The notes under the pieces are model-generated. The model ran no database searches. It worked only from the letters and a program-made list of their open reading frames with translations, and had not been told where the DNA came from. The translations under genes and the position numbers were made by a program. From Gramella sp. Hel_I_59 (lineage in GTDB: Bacteria; Bacteroidota; Bacteroidia; Flavobacteriales; Flavobacteriaceae), in contig NZ_VFME01000001.1 in assembly GCF_006714895.1 (NCBI RefSeq), forward strand, positions 1,488,001-1,552,000: a stretch of DNA of 64,000 nt, in the 5' to 3' direction. Below, piece after piece: positions 10,301-17,468 of this stretch (position 1 is the stretch's first letter; each line of letters starts with the position of its first letter).

Positions 10301-10968
10301 CGAATAGAGATCTCGAGCAATTCGTATCCATTTGTTCCCACGATTTACAGGAGCCTTTAGCAACTATCAAATTTGGTAGTGATGTATTGGGGAAAATGTA
10401 TGCCAAGCATTTGGATGAAAAAGGGGAGAACTATATCAAGTATATCAAGAATGCTTCAGATCGACTATCCGGACAGATCAAGGCGCTATTAGAACATTCC
10501 AGAATTGGAAAGAACGGAGCAAAAGAACTGGTCAACGTGAAAGAGGTCGTGGAAATAGTGAAATATGATCTTGGAAAAAGTATTCGAGATACCAACGCTA
10601 AAATTAACGTAGGTTCCATGCCGCAAATTATGGGGTATGAGGTAGAACTAAGATTACTGTTCCAGAATCTTATTAGCAACGCCATCAAATACGTGCCTAA
10701 AGAGCGCAATCCAGAGATAAGAATTTCCTCTTATCGCGAAAACGAATACTGGGTATTTTCCATTATGGACAATGGTGTGGGTATTTCAAAAGAAGACCAG
10801 AAGAACATTTTCACCATTTTCAACCGCGTGCCTGGAAATGAGGACATGGAAGGTACGGGAGTTGGACTTGCACACGTAGAAAAGATCGTACTGCTCCATG
10901 AAGGAACGATCTGGGTAGACTCTCAGGAAGGAGTAGGAAGTACATTTTATTTTAAATTGAAGGCTTAG
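7309..10968 (+). CDS. CheB-CheR-PAS hybrid histidine kinase
   Basis: A 1219-residue multidomain signalling protein. Residues about 24-205 are a CheB methylesterase domain with the catalytic Ser in GASAGG, His in IQHLSPDYKS and Asp in GTGSDGTRG. Residues about 220-475 are a CheR methyltransferase (SAM site WGVGCSTGEEAYSFAM, then NPPFSNMDMVVCRNLLIYF). A PAS-like segment (about 545-645) and a long heptad coiled coil of repeated NEELQ units (about 660-745) lead to two PAS domains. A HisKA domain (SHDLQEP, His near 1010) and HATPase_c (NLISNAIKYV, DNGVGIS, GTGVGLAHV) form the C-terminus. It has no receiver domain and no membrane segment. No chemoreceptor or other che gene is nearby, so the methylation domains probably act outside classical chemotaxis. 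Only 7 nt separate it from the phytochrome gene, suggesting one transcript. Confidence 0.93.
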   Translation: MESTGERSSVTSEINTEKEQTRIIAVGASAGGLEALKAFFGNIDASDVNAYVVIQHLSPDYKSMMGELLKKNTKLPIVQIENEMQVKPGHVHLIPPVNNLKLDGDRLILLDKPKNQTLNLPIDLFFESLASQRGDKAIGVILSGTGSDGTRGVRALKENDGMVMVQEPEEAKFDGMPISAINTGLVDYVLSVDDMGHELKRFITTPPIFHSEEGDASFDETELNKILNYVDEKSGLDFREYKYATLARRIARRVNICNCNNLNGYFDYLQKNDEEVEILYREFLIGVTKFFRDEEVWNILKDKVFPELIKSKNNGDVLKIWGVGCSTGEEAYSFAMCLHEEMQKQGKNIEIKIFATDISQAHLDIGSKGIYPESIVADIPKEFLLKYFLSNSEGYQVTDKLRRSVIFSRHNIIKNPPFSNMDMVVCRNLLIYFQNSIQKKAMNMLHYALKKNGILVLGTSENPHTLKDHFSEISRKWKIFRNKKITKRINNGIRHAAQTNKDNSKILEQNAKRERKNRRSQVNPIRQKLQQELNDAILGQFGGAAVFVDTDYNILQAVGEFRKYAALPVSGFSINLLDMLDSSLKYIIQSTFNKALETGEVSLYKDVIIEKEDKKIGVDVLIKPLKEYSLEDEVNYVITFIEKEIDFSKIQEVEKVSPSNQTKEYVSNLENELKRTREDLQTSLEEIETSNEELQAANEELLASNEELQSTNEELQSVNEEINTVNAENVQKMDDLAALNADMNNLLKSTDIGVIFLDSQFNIRKFTPAIKKHFSLLNGDIGRPIDNFTNSFGLTRRRSFIDRCKKVLESGKVLEKHIVSREGRNYLQRISPYLNSENERDGVVITFIDIETIQKSKEKLAASEKRFRSFYEDDPVLHLSVDPKSSEIVQCNRKAVQRLGYKQKEEVVGRSIHEFFDKDAKISSTKLKTNIKKSGEINNIEQNMITKNGDILPVILNATAEKDEAENLKTIRYTCVDISALKKAEAKLQEQKSDLERANRDLEQFVSICSHDLQEPLATIKFGSDVLGKMYAKHLDEKGENYIKYIKNASDRLSGQIKALLEHSRIGKNGAKELVNVKEVVEIVKYDLGKSIRDTNAKINVGSMPQIMGYEVELRLLFQNLISNAIKYVPKERNPEIRISSYRENEYWVFSIMDNGVGISKEDQKNIFTIFNRVPGNEDMEGTGVGLAHVEKIVLLHEGTIWVDSQEGVGSTFYFKLKA

Positions 10969-10975
10969 TTTTTTA

Positions 10976-13189
10976 ATGATAGAGGATAATAAGTACCCGG
11001 TAGAAGTAGACCTAAGTAGTTGTGAGAAGGAGCCTATTCATATTATAGGAACCACGCAATCACATGGTTTATTGATCGCCTCGTGTATTAAAACCGGGCA
11101 AATTACCCAGGTTGGAGAGAATGCCGGTCCTATTATTGGAATTGCTTCTGAAGAATTACTGAAACATAATATTTCGGAGATTTTGTCTTCAGAAGTACTT
11201 GAAAATATTAATGAATCGCTGCAGAAGGATGAGAGACTTGAAGTCGAAGAAACTCTTGTGAATGGTAAGAAATTTATAGTTATTCCCCATTTAAGCGGTG
11301 ATTCCTTAATTCTGGATATTGAACCTATACATCAAAAGAAAGATTCTTTTGATTTTCAGAAGGAGTTATCTGGATTACTAAATACCTTATCTGCAAGTGA
11401 AAATGCTCAACAGCTTTGTCAGGATGCAGCTAATCTTACCCGTAAATTATTCGAATATGACCGCGTGATGGTTTATAAATTCGATGACGAGTGGAATGGA
11501 AAGGTGATCGCAGAAGCAAAGAATGAAGATCTGGAAGCCTTTCTGGGACTGCAGTATCCAGCGAGTGATATTCCAAAGCAGGCGAGACAATTATTCTTTA
11601 AGAACAGGGTACGTATCATTTCTGACGTTAATTATGCTCCAGTAAAAATAGTTCCTCAAATTTCACCAGTAGGTGGGGAACCTCTGGATATCTCAAAATC
11701 TAAACTAAGGGGAGTATCTCCAATCCATATTGAATATCTTCAAAATATGGGCATTGGCGCGAGTTTGACCGCTGCCTTGATCAGTAATGGGAAATTATGG
11801 GGTCTCTTAGCCTGCCATCATCGGGAAGCTAAATTTGTGAGTTACTACGAGCGGCAAACCTGTGAATTTCTAATCCAGATATTTTCGAATGAACTTTCAC
11901 TCAAGAATTCGAATACTTTTTTAAATAAAATAGGAGAGATAGAAAAGGTCGCAGGACGACTGATGGAACAGGTCTTGAAACAGGATTCCATCAAAAAGGG
12001 ACTCGCAACCAATGAACTTAAGCTTACAGATCTTATTGAATCTTCTGGAGCTGCAGTCGTGATAGATGGTAAGATCAAGCTTGTTGGAAAGACACCATCC
12101 AAAAAAGAAGTGAAAACGCTCATCAAAAAGTTTTTGAGTAAACAACAGGATAATATATTCCATACTAAGAATTTATTAAGCTTGCATCCGGAAGCTAAAG
12201 CTTACAAAGCAACTGGTTCGGGTATTTTAAGTTCGCGACTGGGAAATGACAATAAGAACTATTTGATCTGGTTTCGTCCAGAAGTAATTCAGCAAATTGA
12301 CTGGGGTGGTGATCCCAATAACAAGGCATTCTACGATTCAGAAAAAGAGCGGCTGACTCCGCGTAAATCTTTTCAGAAGTGGACCGAGGATTTGAGCGGT
12401 GTAGCAACTTCCTGGAATGATTATGAATTGAGCGGAGCCAGAAAACTCAGCAAAAACGTTAATTACGTCATTCTTGATCATCAAAAACGTAACATAGATA
12501 ATCTTAATGAGAAGCTGGTAACTGCTCATAAGGAACTGGAACTCTTCAGTCAGGGTCTCTCTCATGATCTAAAAGCACCTCTTCGTGGTGTGGATGGCTA
12601 TGCTCATATTCTAAAGGAAGATCACTTCAGCAGCCTGAATAAAGAGGGGAGAATGGCAGTTGACACGATCCTATCTTCGGTTCAGGAGATGCAGGATCTA
12701 ATAGATAATATTCTTTCTTTTGCGGGGGTTTCAAATGAAAATATCAGCAAACAAGTCGTCTCCACAGATAACATGGTGAGCGATATCTTGAAATCCTTCA
12801 ATTTAAAATCAAACTATAGAACTACGTCTGTTAGTATCGATGATTCTCTACCAAAAATGGTGGGTGACAGAAGGATGCTTGTTCAGGTTTGGTCAAATCT
12901 TATTGCCAATGCGTTAAAATACAGTGAAAGAAGTTCCAGTCCAGCAATTGAAATTGGATATGATTTGGATGGTAATACAACCGTATATTATATTAAGGAT
13001 AACGGGATTGGTTTTGATCCAAAATATAAAGAGCAGATCTTCAATCTTTTTTCAAGACATTCGGGAGATAATTACCAGGGAACAGGAATTGGATTGGCGA
13101 TCGTGAATAAAATTATCGAAAAACATAATGGTAAGATATGGGCAGAGAGCGAACCTGGTAAGGGTTCAACCTTCTACTTTCATGTTTAA
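10976..13189 (+). CDS. bphP: Bacteriophytochrome histidine kinase
   Basis: A 737-residue red/far-red light receptor with PAS-GAF-PHY-HisKA-HATPase order. The biliverdin-attachment cysteine of bacterial phytochromes is present at Cys16 (LSSCEKEPIHIIG). The GAF domain has the PASDIP motif and LRGVSPIHIEYL...LWGLLACHH chromophore-pocket signature. The PHY domain has WFRPEV...WGGDP and the tongue motif PRKSF near residue 461. The kinase has the H-box SHDLKAPLRG (His near 529), NLIANALKYS, DNGIGFD and GTGIGLAIV. All light-sensing residues I can check are intact, so it should be a functional photoreceptor kinase. It lacks a fused receiver. The receiver-only protein and heme oxygenase downstream provide the likely phosphotransfer partner and chromophore source. 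Confidence 0.96.
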   Translation: MIEDNKYPVEVDLSSCEKEPIHIIGTTQSHGLLIASCIKTGQITQVGENAGPIIGIASEELLKHNISEILSSEVLENINESLQKDERLEVEETLVNGKKFIVIPHLSGDSLILDIEPIHQKKDSFDFQKELSGLLNTLSASENAQQLCQDAANLTRKLFEYDRVMVYKFDDEWNGKVIAEAKNEDLEAFLGLQYPASDIPKQARQLFFKNRVRIISDVNYAPVKIVPQISPVGGEPLDISKSKLRGVSPIHIEYLQNMGIGASLTAALISNGKLWGLLACHHREAKFVSYYERQTCEFLIQIFSNELSLKNSNTFLNKIGEIEKVAGRLMEQVLKQDSIKKGLATNELKLTDLIESSGAAVVIDGKIKLVGKTPSKKEVKTLIKKFLSKQQDNIFHTKNLLSLHPEAKAYKATGSGILSSRLGNDNKNYLIWFRPEVIQQIDWGGDPNNKAFYDSEKERLTPRKSFQKWTEDLSGVATSWNDYELSGARKLSKNVNYVILDHQKRNIDNLNEKLVTAHKELELFSQGLSHDLKAPLRGVDGYAHILKEDHFSSLNKEGRMAVDTILSSVQEMQDLIDNILSFAGVSNENISKQVVSTDNMVSDILKSFNLKSNYRTTSVSIDDSLPKMVGDRRMLVQVWSNLIANALKYSERSSSPAIEIGYDLDGNTTVYYIKDNGIGFDPKYKEQIFNLFSRHSGDNYQGTGIGLAIVNKIIEKHNGKIWAESEPGKGSTFYFHV

Positions 13190-13198
13190 CTTTTAGCA

Positions 13199-13230
13199 AT
13201 TGTTTCATACTTGGTTTTAGTTTATTTTCG
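13199..13230 (+). promoter_or_regulatory. Possible Bacteroidota-type promoter before the receiver gene
   Basis: ATTG at 13199-13202 and TATTTTCG at 13223-13230 are spaced by 20 nt and resemble the TTTG / TAnnTTTG elements of flavobacterial housekeeping promoters, with one mismatch in each. It could give the receiver and heme oxygenase genes transcription independent of the phytochrome gene. Confidence 0.35.
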
Positions 13231-13250
13231 CTTTAGATATAGGTACAATC

Positions 13251-13811
13251 ATGATCCACAGAAAACTTAACATACTGCTGGTTGAAGATAATGAGAATGA
13301 TATTTTTCTCATTAAAAGACAAATTTCAAAGATCGTAGAGGAACCTGTGATCGAAACCACAGACAATCTACAGGATTGTAAACAATTACTTTTGAACTTC
13401 GCACCAGATGTAGTCCTTTCAGATTATAATCTACCTAATTGTACTGGTCTGGATGTACTAACTACCGTACAGGAATTTGACGATTCTATTGGATTTATCT
13501 TTATTACGGGCACAATTAACGACGAAGAATTAGCTGCAAATACTATTTTAAATGGAGCTTCAGGTTATATTCTCAAAAAGAATATCAATAATCTAGGTGA
13601 AAAACTGGAACCTCTCCTGAAGAAGTTAGTAATCAATATGACTCAGAAACAGGAGCTCAGAAGTATAATTCGCCAGAATAAAATTACGGTGAACAAGATC
13701 TATGATTACCTGGATAAAATGAATTCTGAAGATCAGGCTCAGAAAGAGAATATTAGTAAGATCAGGGAAGCCATTGGTAATTTTGATACAGATAGGAAAG
13801 ATGCTGAATAA
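13251..13811 (+). CDS. Stand-alone response regulator receiver protein
   Basis: The first 125 residues form a CheY-like receiver: the acidic pair in LLVEDNEND, the phosphoacceptor Asp in VVLSDYNLP, the Thr in FIFITGT and the conserved Lys in GYILKKN. The remaining 60 residues are a charged helical tail without a DNA-binding or enzymatic domain. Phytochrome kinases that lack a fused receiver are often paired with such single-domain regulators, so I infer that it accepts phosphate from the upstream kinase or from the CheB-CheR fusion. Its 3' end overlaps the heme oxygenase start by 11 nt, showing tight co-expression. The downstream output is not evident. Confidence 0.9.
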   Translation: MIHRKLNILLVEDNENDIFLIKRQISKIVEEPVIETTDNLQDCKQLLLNFAPDVVLSDYNLPNCTGLDVLTTVQEFDDSIGFIFITGTINDEELAANTILNGASGYILKKNINNLGEKLEPLLKKLVINMTQKQELRSIIRQNKITVNKIYDYLDKMNSEDQAQKENISKIREAIGNFDTDRKDAE

Positions 13812-14349
13812 ATTACGGGAAGCAACCAAAGCCCAACACGAGGCGTTGGAAGGTCAAAATCTTGCTAACAAGATCATGGATCACAGTATTACTGAAGAAG
13901 AGTATAAATTGCTCCTGCTCCAGAATTTTGCTGCTTATGCTGCTACGGAAGAGAGCATCGCTCAATATCTAAATGATTATACTTCCACTAAAACTGATGC
14001 GATTAGACTCGACCTTGCGAGCCTTGGAATTGATAAGGCTGAAACTTCTCTTGAATTTCATTGTGATAATGAAGCAGAAGCTGTAGGTGCAGCGTATGTT
14101 GTAGAAGGTTCTGCGATGGGAGGTTTGATGATAGGGAAGGAACTGAAGAATTGTCCTCATCTTGAACATTTGCCGGATCAACAATTTTTCAGTGGAAAAA
14201 GAGACCAGATCAAAAGCTGGAATGAATTTCTAAAGTTTCTTCGGAATAAGGACTTTTCAGAAGATCAAAAAGAAATTGCGGCCAGAAAGGCTCAACAAAC
14301 TTTTGATTTGTTTGAAGAAGCATTCAAAATTGAATTAATAAAATTATAA
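13801..14349 (+). CDS. Biliverdin-producing heme oxygenase
   Basis: This 182-residue soluble enzyme opens heme to biliverdin, CO and iron. The N-terminus LREATKAQHEALEG contains the proximal heme ligand His13 in the family signature, and the distal-helix glycine stretch appears as VEGSAMGGLMIGKEL. I place the start at the ATG at 13801, giving the usual N-terminus; a 27-nt in-frame extension upstream is possible but lacks conservation. It overlaps the receiver gene by 11 nt and follows the bacteriophytochrome, the classic bphO-bphP arrangement, so its main role is probably chromophore supply for the photoreceptor. A terminator overlaps its stop codon. Confidence 0.93.
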   Translation: MLNKLREATKAQHEALEGQNLANKIMDHSITEEEYKLLLLQNFAAYAATEESIAQYLNDYTSTKTDAIRLDLASLGIDKAETSLEFHCDNEAEAVGAAYVVEGSAMGGLMIGKELKNCPHLEHLPDQQFFSGKRDQIKSWNEFLKFLRNKDFSEDQKEIAARKAQQTFDLFEEAFKIELIKL

Positions 14350-14370
14350 AGTCCTTTTCAGGACTTTTTT
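14348..14370 (+). terminator. Rho-independent terminator of the light-signalling operon
   Basis: AAGTCCT (14349-14355) pairs with AGGACTT (14360-14366) around a TTTC loop and runs into a T tract. The stem begins at the heme oxygenase stop codon and ends 17 nt before the next gene. Confidence 0.85.
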
Positions 14371-14387
14371 CATTAAAACGCCTTGCT

Positions 14388-16094
14388 ATGTATAAGATAA
14401 AATTACTTCTACTTGTATTTCTCTCAGTTCAACAACTTGATCTGCAGGCACAATCGGGAAGGATTCCCGTGGAAGCCGAAAACGGGATGGTAGCAAGTTC
14501 TCATTATCTGGCTTCAGAAGCAGGTGTGGAAATACTCAAAAAAGGAGGAAATGCTATCGATGCTTCTATAGCAACTGCTTTTACATTAGCGGTGACTTTG
14601 CCTTCTGCTGGTAATATTGGTGGCGGAGGATTTTTACTTTATAAACCGAATGCAAATAAGGCAACCGGATTCAACTTTAGAGAAAAGGCTCCCCAAAAAG
14701 CTACAAAAACCATGTTCCTGGGAGAAGATGGTAAAGTCAAAGATAACTCGAATCATGAAACGACATTGTCTGCAGGTGTTCCGGGGACCGTTGCTGGATT
14801 ATTTCAGGCACATTCCAGCTATGGAACAATGGATTGGGCTAGCCTTGTTCAACCTGCGATCGAACTTGCCCAGAATGGATTCACGGTATATCCCGATCTA
14901 GCCAGGTTTTCTGAATGGGTTTACGAGAACAAAGCAGAATATGCTAGTACAGCTGCAGTTCTCCTGAATAACAATGGAGAAGCTTACCAAACGGGCGATA
15001 CCATTATTCAGAAAGATCTAGCTGAATCTCTTATTAGAATCCGTGATCATGGAGCTGATGGTTTTTATAGGGGTAAAACTGCCCAGCTAATTCATGATTT
15101 TATGAAGAAGACTAATGGTATAATTACCAAAAAAGATCTGGAAGATTATGTGTCAGAAGAAGTAGAACCACTCGTTGGAACTTATCGCGGAAATGAAATT
15201 ATCGGGATGCCTCCTCCAAGTTCTGGTGGAACTGCGATCATAGAAATGCTAAACATTCTTGAGAATTATAATCTTCAGGGACACGGTCTTAACAGCGCTC
15301 AGAGTATTCATTATATTAGTGAAGCAATGCGACTAGCTTTTGCGGACAGAGCGCAATTTCTCGGAGATCCGCAATTTAATCCGGAAATGCCATTGGATTC
15401 ACTTTTATCGAAATCACATGCTCGTAACTTACGTTCAGGAATTAAAGAAAAGAGAGCTTCCGTAAGTGATTCTGCGAATTTCAATAAGAAACATCTTCAG
15501 TATGAAAGTGAAGAAACTACGCATATCTCGGTTGTTGATAAAGAAGGAAATGCTGTTTCACTAACTTATACTTTGGAACATTCCTATGGAAATAGGATCG
15601 TGGTAGAAGGCGCAGGTTTTCTTCTGAATAACGAAATGGGAGATTTTAATGCGATTCCCGGCTTAACAAATTCAGAAGGTAGAATTGGAACAGAGCCTAA
15701 TCAAATCGCTCCCGGAAAACGAATGCTTTCCAGTATGAGCCCCACCATCGTATCGAAAAATGATAAAGCTTATATTGTTATTGGTTCACCAGGTGGCCGA
15801 ACTATTATCAATACTGTTCTACAAGTGATTTTAAACGTTGTAGATTATGATCTGGATATTGCAAAAGCTATCGAATCACCAAAATTTCATCATCAATGGT
15901 TGCCTGATATGATCACTTTTGAAGAATGGGGTTTTTCACAAGATACGATAGAGATCTTAAAAACCTACGGACATGAAACAGGAACGCGATCTTCACAAGG
16001 TAGAGCTATGGGAATTATTATAGATCCTGAAACTGGTGTTTATCAGGGTTCTGCCGATTCCAGAAGCTATACGGGTAAAGCGATGGGATATTAG
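14388..16094 (+). CDS. ggt: Gamma-glutamyltransferase (glutathione hydrolase)
   Basis: A 568-residue secreted N-terminal nucleophile hydrolase that cleaves or transfers the gamma-glutamyl group of glutathione and related peptides in the periplasm. Residues 1-22 look like a Sec signal peptide ending QAQS. The autoprocessing site is ETTHISVVDKEGNAVS; by family homology Thr377 would be the N-terminus of the small subunit and the catalytic nucleophile. Other GGT hallmarks are NIGGGGFLLY near the N-terminus, PPPSSGGTAIIEM, and SSMSPTIV...GSPGGRTIINTV in the small subunit. The length is normal. It follows a terminator, and its stop overlaps the stop of the convergent pseudouridine synthase gene. 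Confidence 0.95.
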   Translation: MYKIKLLLLVFLSVQQLDLQAQSGRIPVEAENGMVASSHYLASEAGVEILKKGGNAIDASIATAFTLAVTLPSAGNIGGGGFLLYKPNANKATGFNFREKAPQKATKTMFLGEDGKVKDNSNHETTLSAGVPGTVAGLFQAHSSYGTMDWASLVQPAIELAQNGFTVYPDLARFSEWVYENKAEYASTAAVLLNNNGEAYQTGDTIIQKDLAESLIRIRDHGADGFYRGKTAQLIHDFMKKTNGIITKKDLEDYVSEEVEPLVGTYRGNEIIGMPPPSSGGTAIIEMLNILENYNLQGHGLNSAQSIHYISEAMRLAFADRAQFLGDPQFNPEMPLDSLLSKSHARNLRSGIKEKRASVSDSANFNKKHLQYESEETTHISVVDKEGNAVSLTYTLEHSYGNRIVVEGAGFLLNNEMGDFNAIPGLTNSEGRIGTEPNQIAPGKRMLSSMSPTIVSKNDKAYIVIGSPGGRTIINTVLQVILNVVDYDLDIAKAIESPKFHHQWLPDMITFEEWGFSQDTIEILKTYGHETGTRSSQGRAMGIIIDPETGVYQGSADSRSYTGKAMGY

Positions 16095-16675
16095 AAACTA
16101 ACGCGTTCTATTTCTCGTACTTCACCACTATCTAAATTACCGAGTTTTTCATTAGCGATACGCACCCGTACCAGTCTTAAGGTGGCAAAGCCAACTGCCG
16201 CGGTCATTTTCTTTACCTGTCTGAACTTGCCTTCGGTAAGGGTAATACTTATCCAGCTTGTAGGCCCATGACGTTCGTCCCGTATTGGTTTGCTTCTTTT
16301 TGGAAATTCTGGTACTGTCTCCAATTTGAAAACCTTGCATTCCTTAGTTTGATAGTTACTACCCTGTATACCTATCTCAACACCATTGCGAAGTTTTGCA
16401 ATGGCTTCTTCTGAAATTTCACCATCAACCTGTACATAGTATTCCTTTTCACTATCACCGGCTGTAACCTTGGTGCTAAGCTTACCATTTGTCGTCAATA
16501 ATAATAGTCCTTCAGAATCTTTATCTAATCTTCCAATAGACATGGTGCCCTCAGGAAAATCACCAAGCTCTCCCAGAAGTTTATGTTTTCCTCCCTTTCT
16601 CTGGTTGGTTATAAACTGACTCAAATAACCGTATGGTTTATAGATCTTAAAATGTCTGTGATAATCTGAAGTCAT
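16091..16675 (-). CDS. RsuA/RluE-type 23S rRNA pseudouridine synthase
   Basis: A 194-residue RNA-modifying enzyme without an S4 domain, like E. coli RluE. The catalytic Asp is in GRLDKDSEGLLLLT. KIYKPYGYLSQF at the N-terminus and EGKFRQVKKMTAAVGFATLRLVR at the C-terminus are family signatures. I chose the ATG at 16675 because conservation begins just after it; an upstream start at 16705 would add ten unconserved residues. The target uridine is inferred only from family and should be treated as unknown. Its stop overlaps that of ggt in convergent orientation, with no space for a separate terminator. Confidence 0.9.
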   Translation of the reverse strand: MTSDYHRHFKIYKPYGYLSQFITNQRKGGKHKLLGELGDFPEGTMSIGRLDKDSEGLLLLTTNGKLSTKVTAGDSEKEYYVQVDGEISEEAIAKLRNGVEIGIQGSNYQTKECKVFKLETVPEFPKRSKPIRDERHGPTSWISITLTEGKFRQVKKMTAAVGFATLRLVRVRIANEKLGNLDSGEVREIERVSF

Positions 16676-16770
16676 AAATTTTGTAAACAATAGAAGATTT
16701 ATCAAAACTTTAAAACTCGTTTTAAACTAATCTGCTTAAGTTAATAGGAGACAAATTTAAAACCTTATTT

Positions 16771-17379
16771 ATGAAAATTGCTATAATTTATTACAGTGCA
16801 ACCGGTACTAATCATCAAATGGCGAAGTGGGCATCTGAAGCCGCAAAGTCAAATGGAGATCATGATGTTCGATTCCGAAAATTAAAGGAAACTGCTCCAA
16901 TGGAAGCTATTGAATCTAATGATGCGTGGAAAAAACATTATCAGGAAACCAAGGATGTTGAGGTTGCAAAGCTCGATGATCTTGATTGGGCAGATGCGAT
17001 AATTTTTAGTATTCCTACCAGATATGGAAATTTACCTTCTCAACTTCAGGCATTTTTTGATACCACAGGAGGTTTATGGAGTAAAGGAAAATTAGTTAAT
17101 AAAGTCGTTTCAGGTATGACCAGTGCACAAAATCCACACGGTGGTCAGGAAACTACGCTTCTTACACTATATAAAAGCATGTTTCATTGGGGAGCTATCG
17201 TTGCCGCTCCGGGTTATACCTCAGAAGAACTATTCAAAACTGGAGGAAATCCCTACGGTTTTAGTTCTGAAGGAGGAGTGGATAATCTTGACGAGCAATC
17301 AAAAACTTCTATAACGCATCAGGTAAAGCGTACTATCAGTATTGCTGAAAGTATTAAAAGCGGAATGAGTAATGCTTAA
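16771..17379 (+). CDS. wrbA: WrbA-type NAD(P)H:quinone oxidoreductase
   Basis: A 202-residue flavodoxin-like protein. The FMN phosphate loop is YYSATGTNHQMA near residue 8. Family signatures follow: DAIIFSIPTRYGNLPSQLQAFFD, SGMTSAQNPHGGQETTLLTLY and GAIVAAPGYT. WrbA proteins carry out two-electron reduction of quinones with NAD(P)H, avoiding semiquinone radicals, and are linked to stress defence. The length is as expected. It appears to be a single gene between a divergent pseudouridine synthase and a bidirectional terminator. Confidence 0.93.
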   Translation: MKIAIIYYSATGTNHQMAKWASEAAKSNGDHDVRFRKLKETAPMEAIESNDAWKKHYQETKDVEVAKLDDLDWADAIIFSIPTRYGNLPSQLQAFFDTTGGLWSKGKLVNKVVSGMTSAQNPHGGQETTLLTLYKSMFHWGAIVAAPGYTSEELFKTGGNPYGFSSEGGVDNLDEQSKTSITHQVKRTISIAESIKSGMSNA

Positions 17380-17417
17380 TAGATAGTCAGTAAGATTATA
17401 AGACATAAATCTAAAAC

Positions 17418-17448
17418 AAAAAATGCCCTGAAACTTCAGGGCATTTTC
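17418..17448. terminator. Bidirectional terminator between wrbA and dcp
   Basis: AAATGCCCTGAA pairs with TTCAGGGCATTT (17421-17432 with 17435-17446). It has A-rich sequence on the left and T-rich on the right, so it can stop transcription from both convergent genes. Confidence 0.85.
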
Positions 17449-17468
17449 TATTAGTACAAGTTCTGAAT

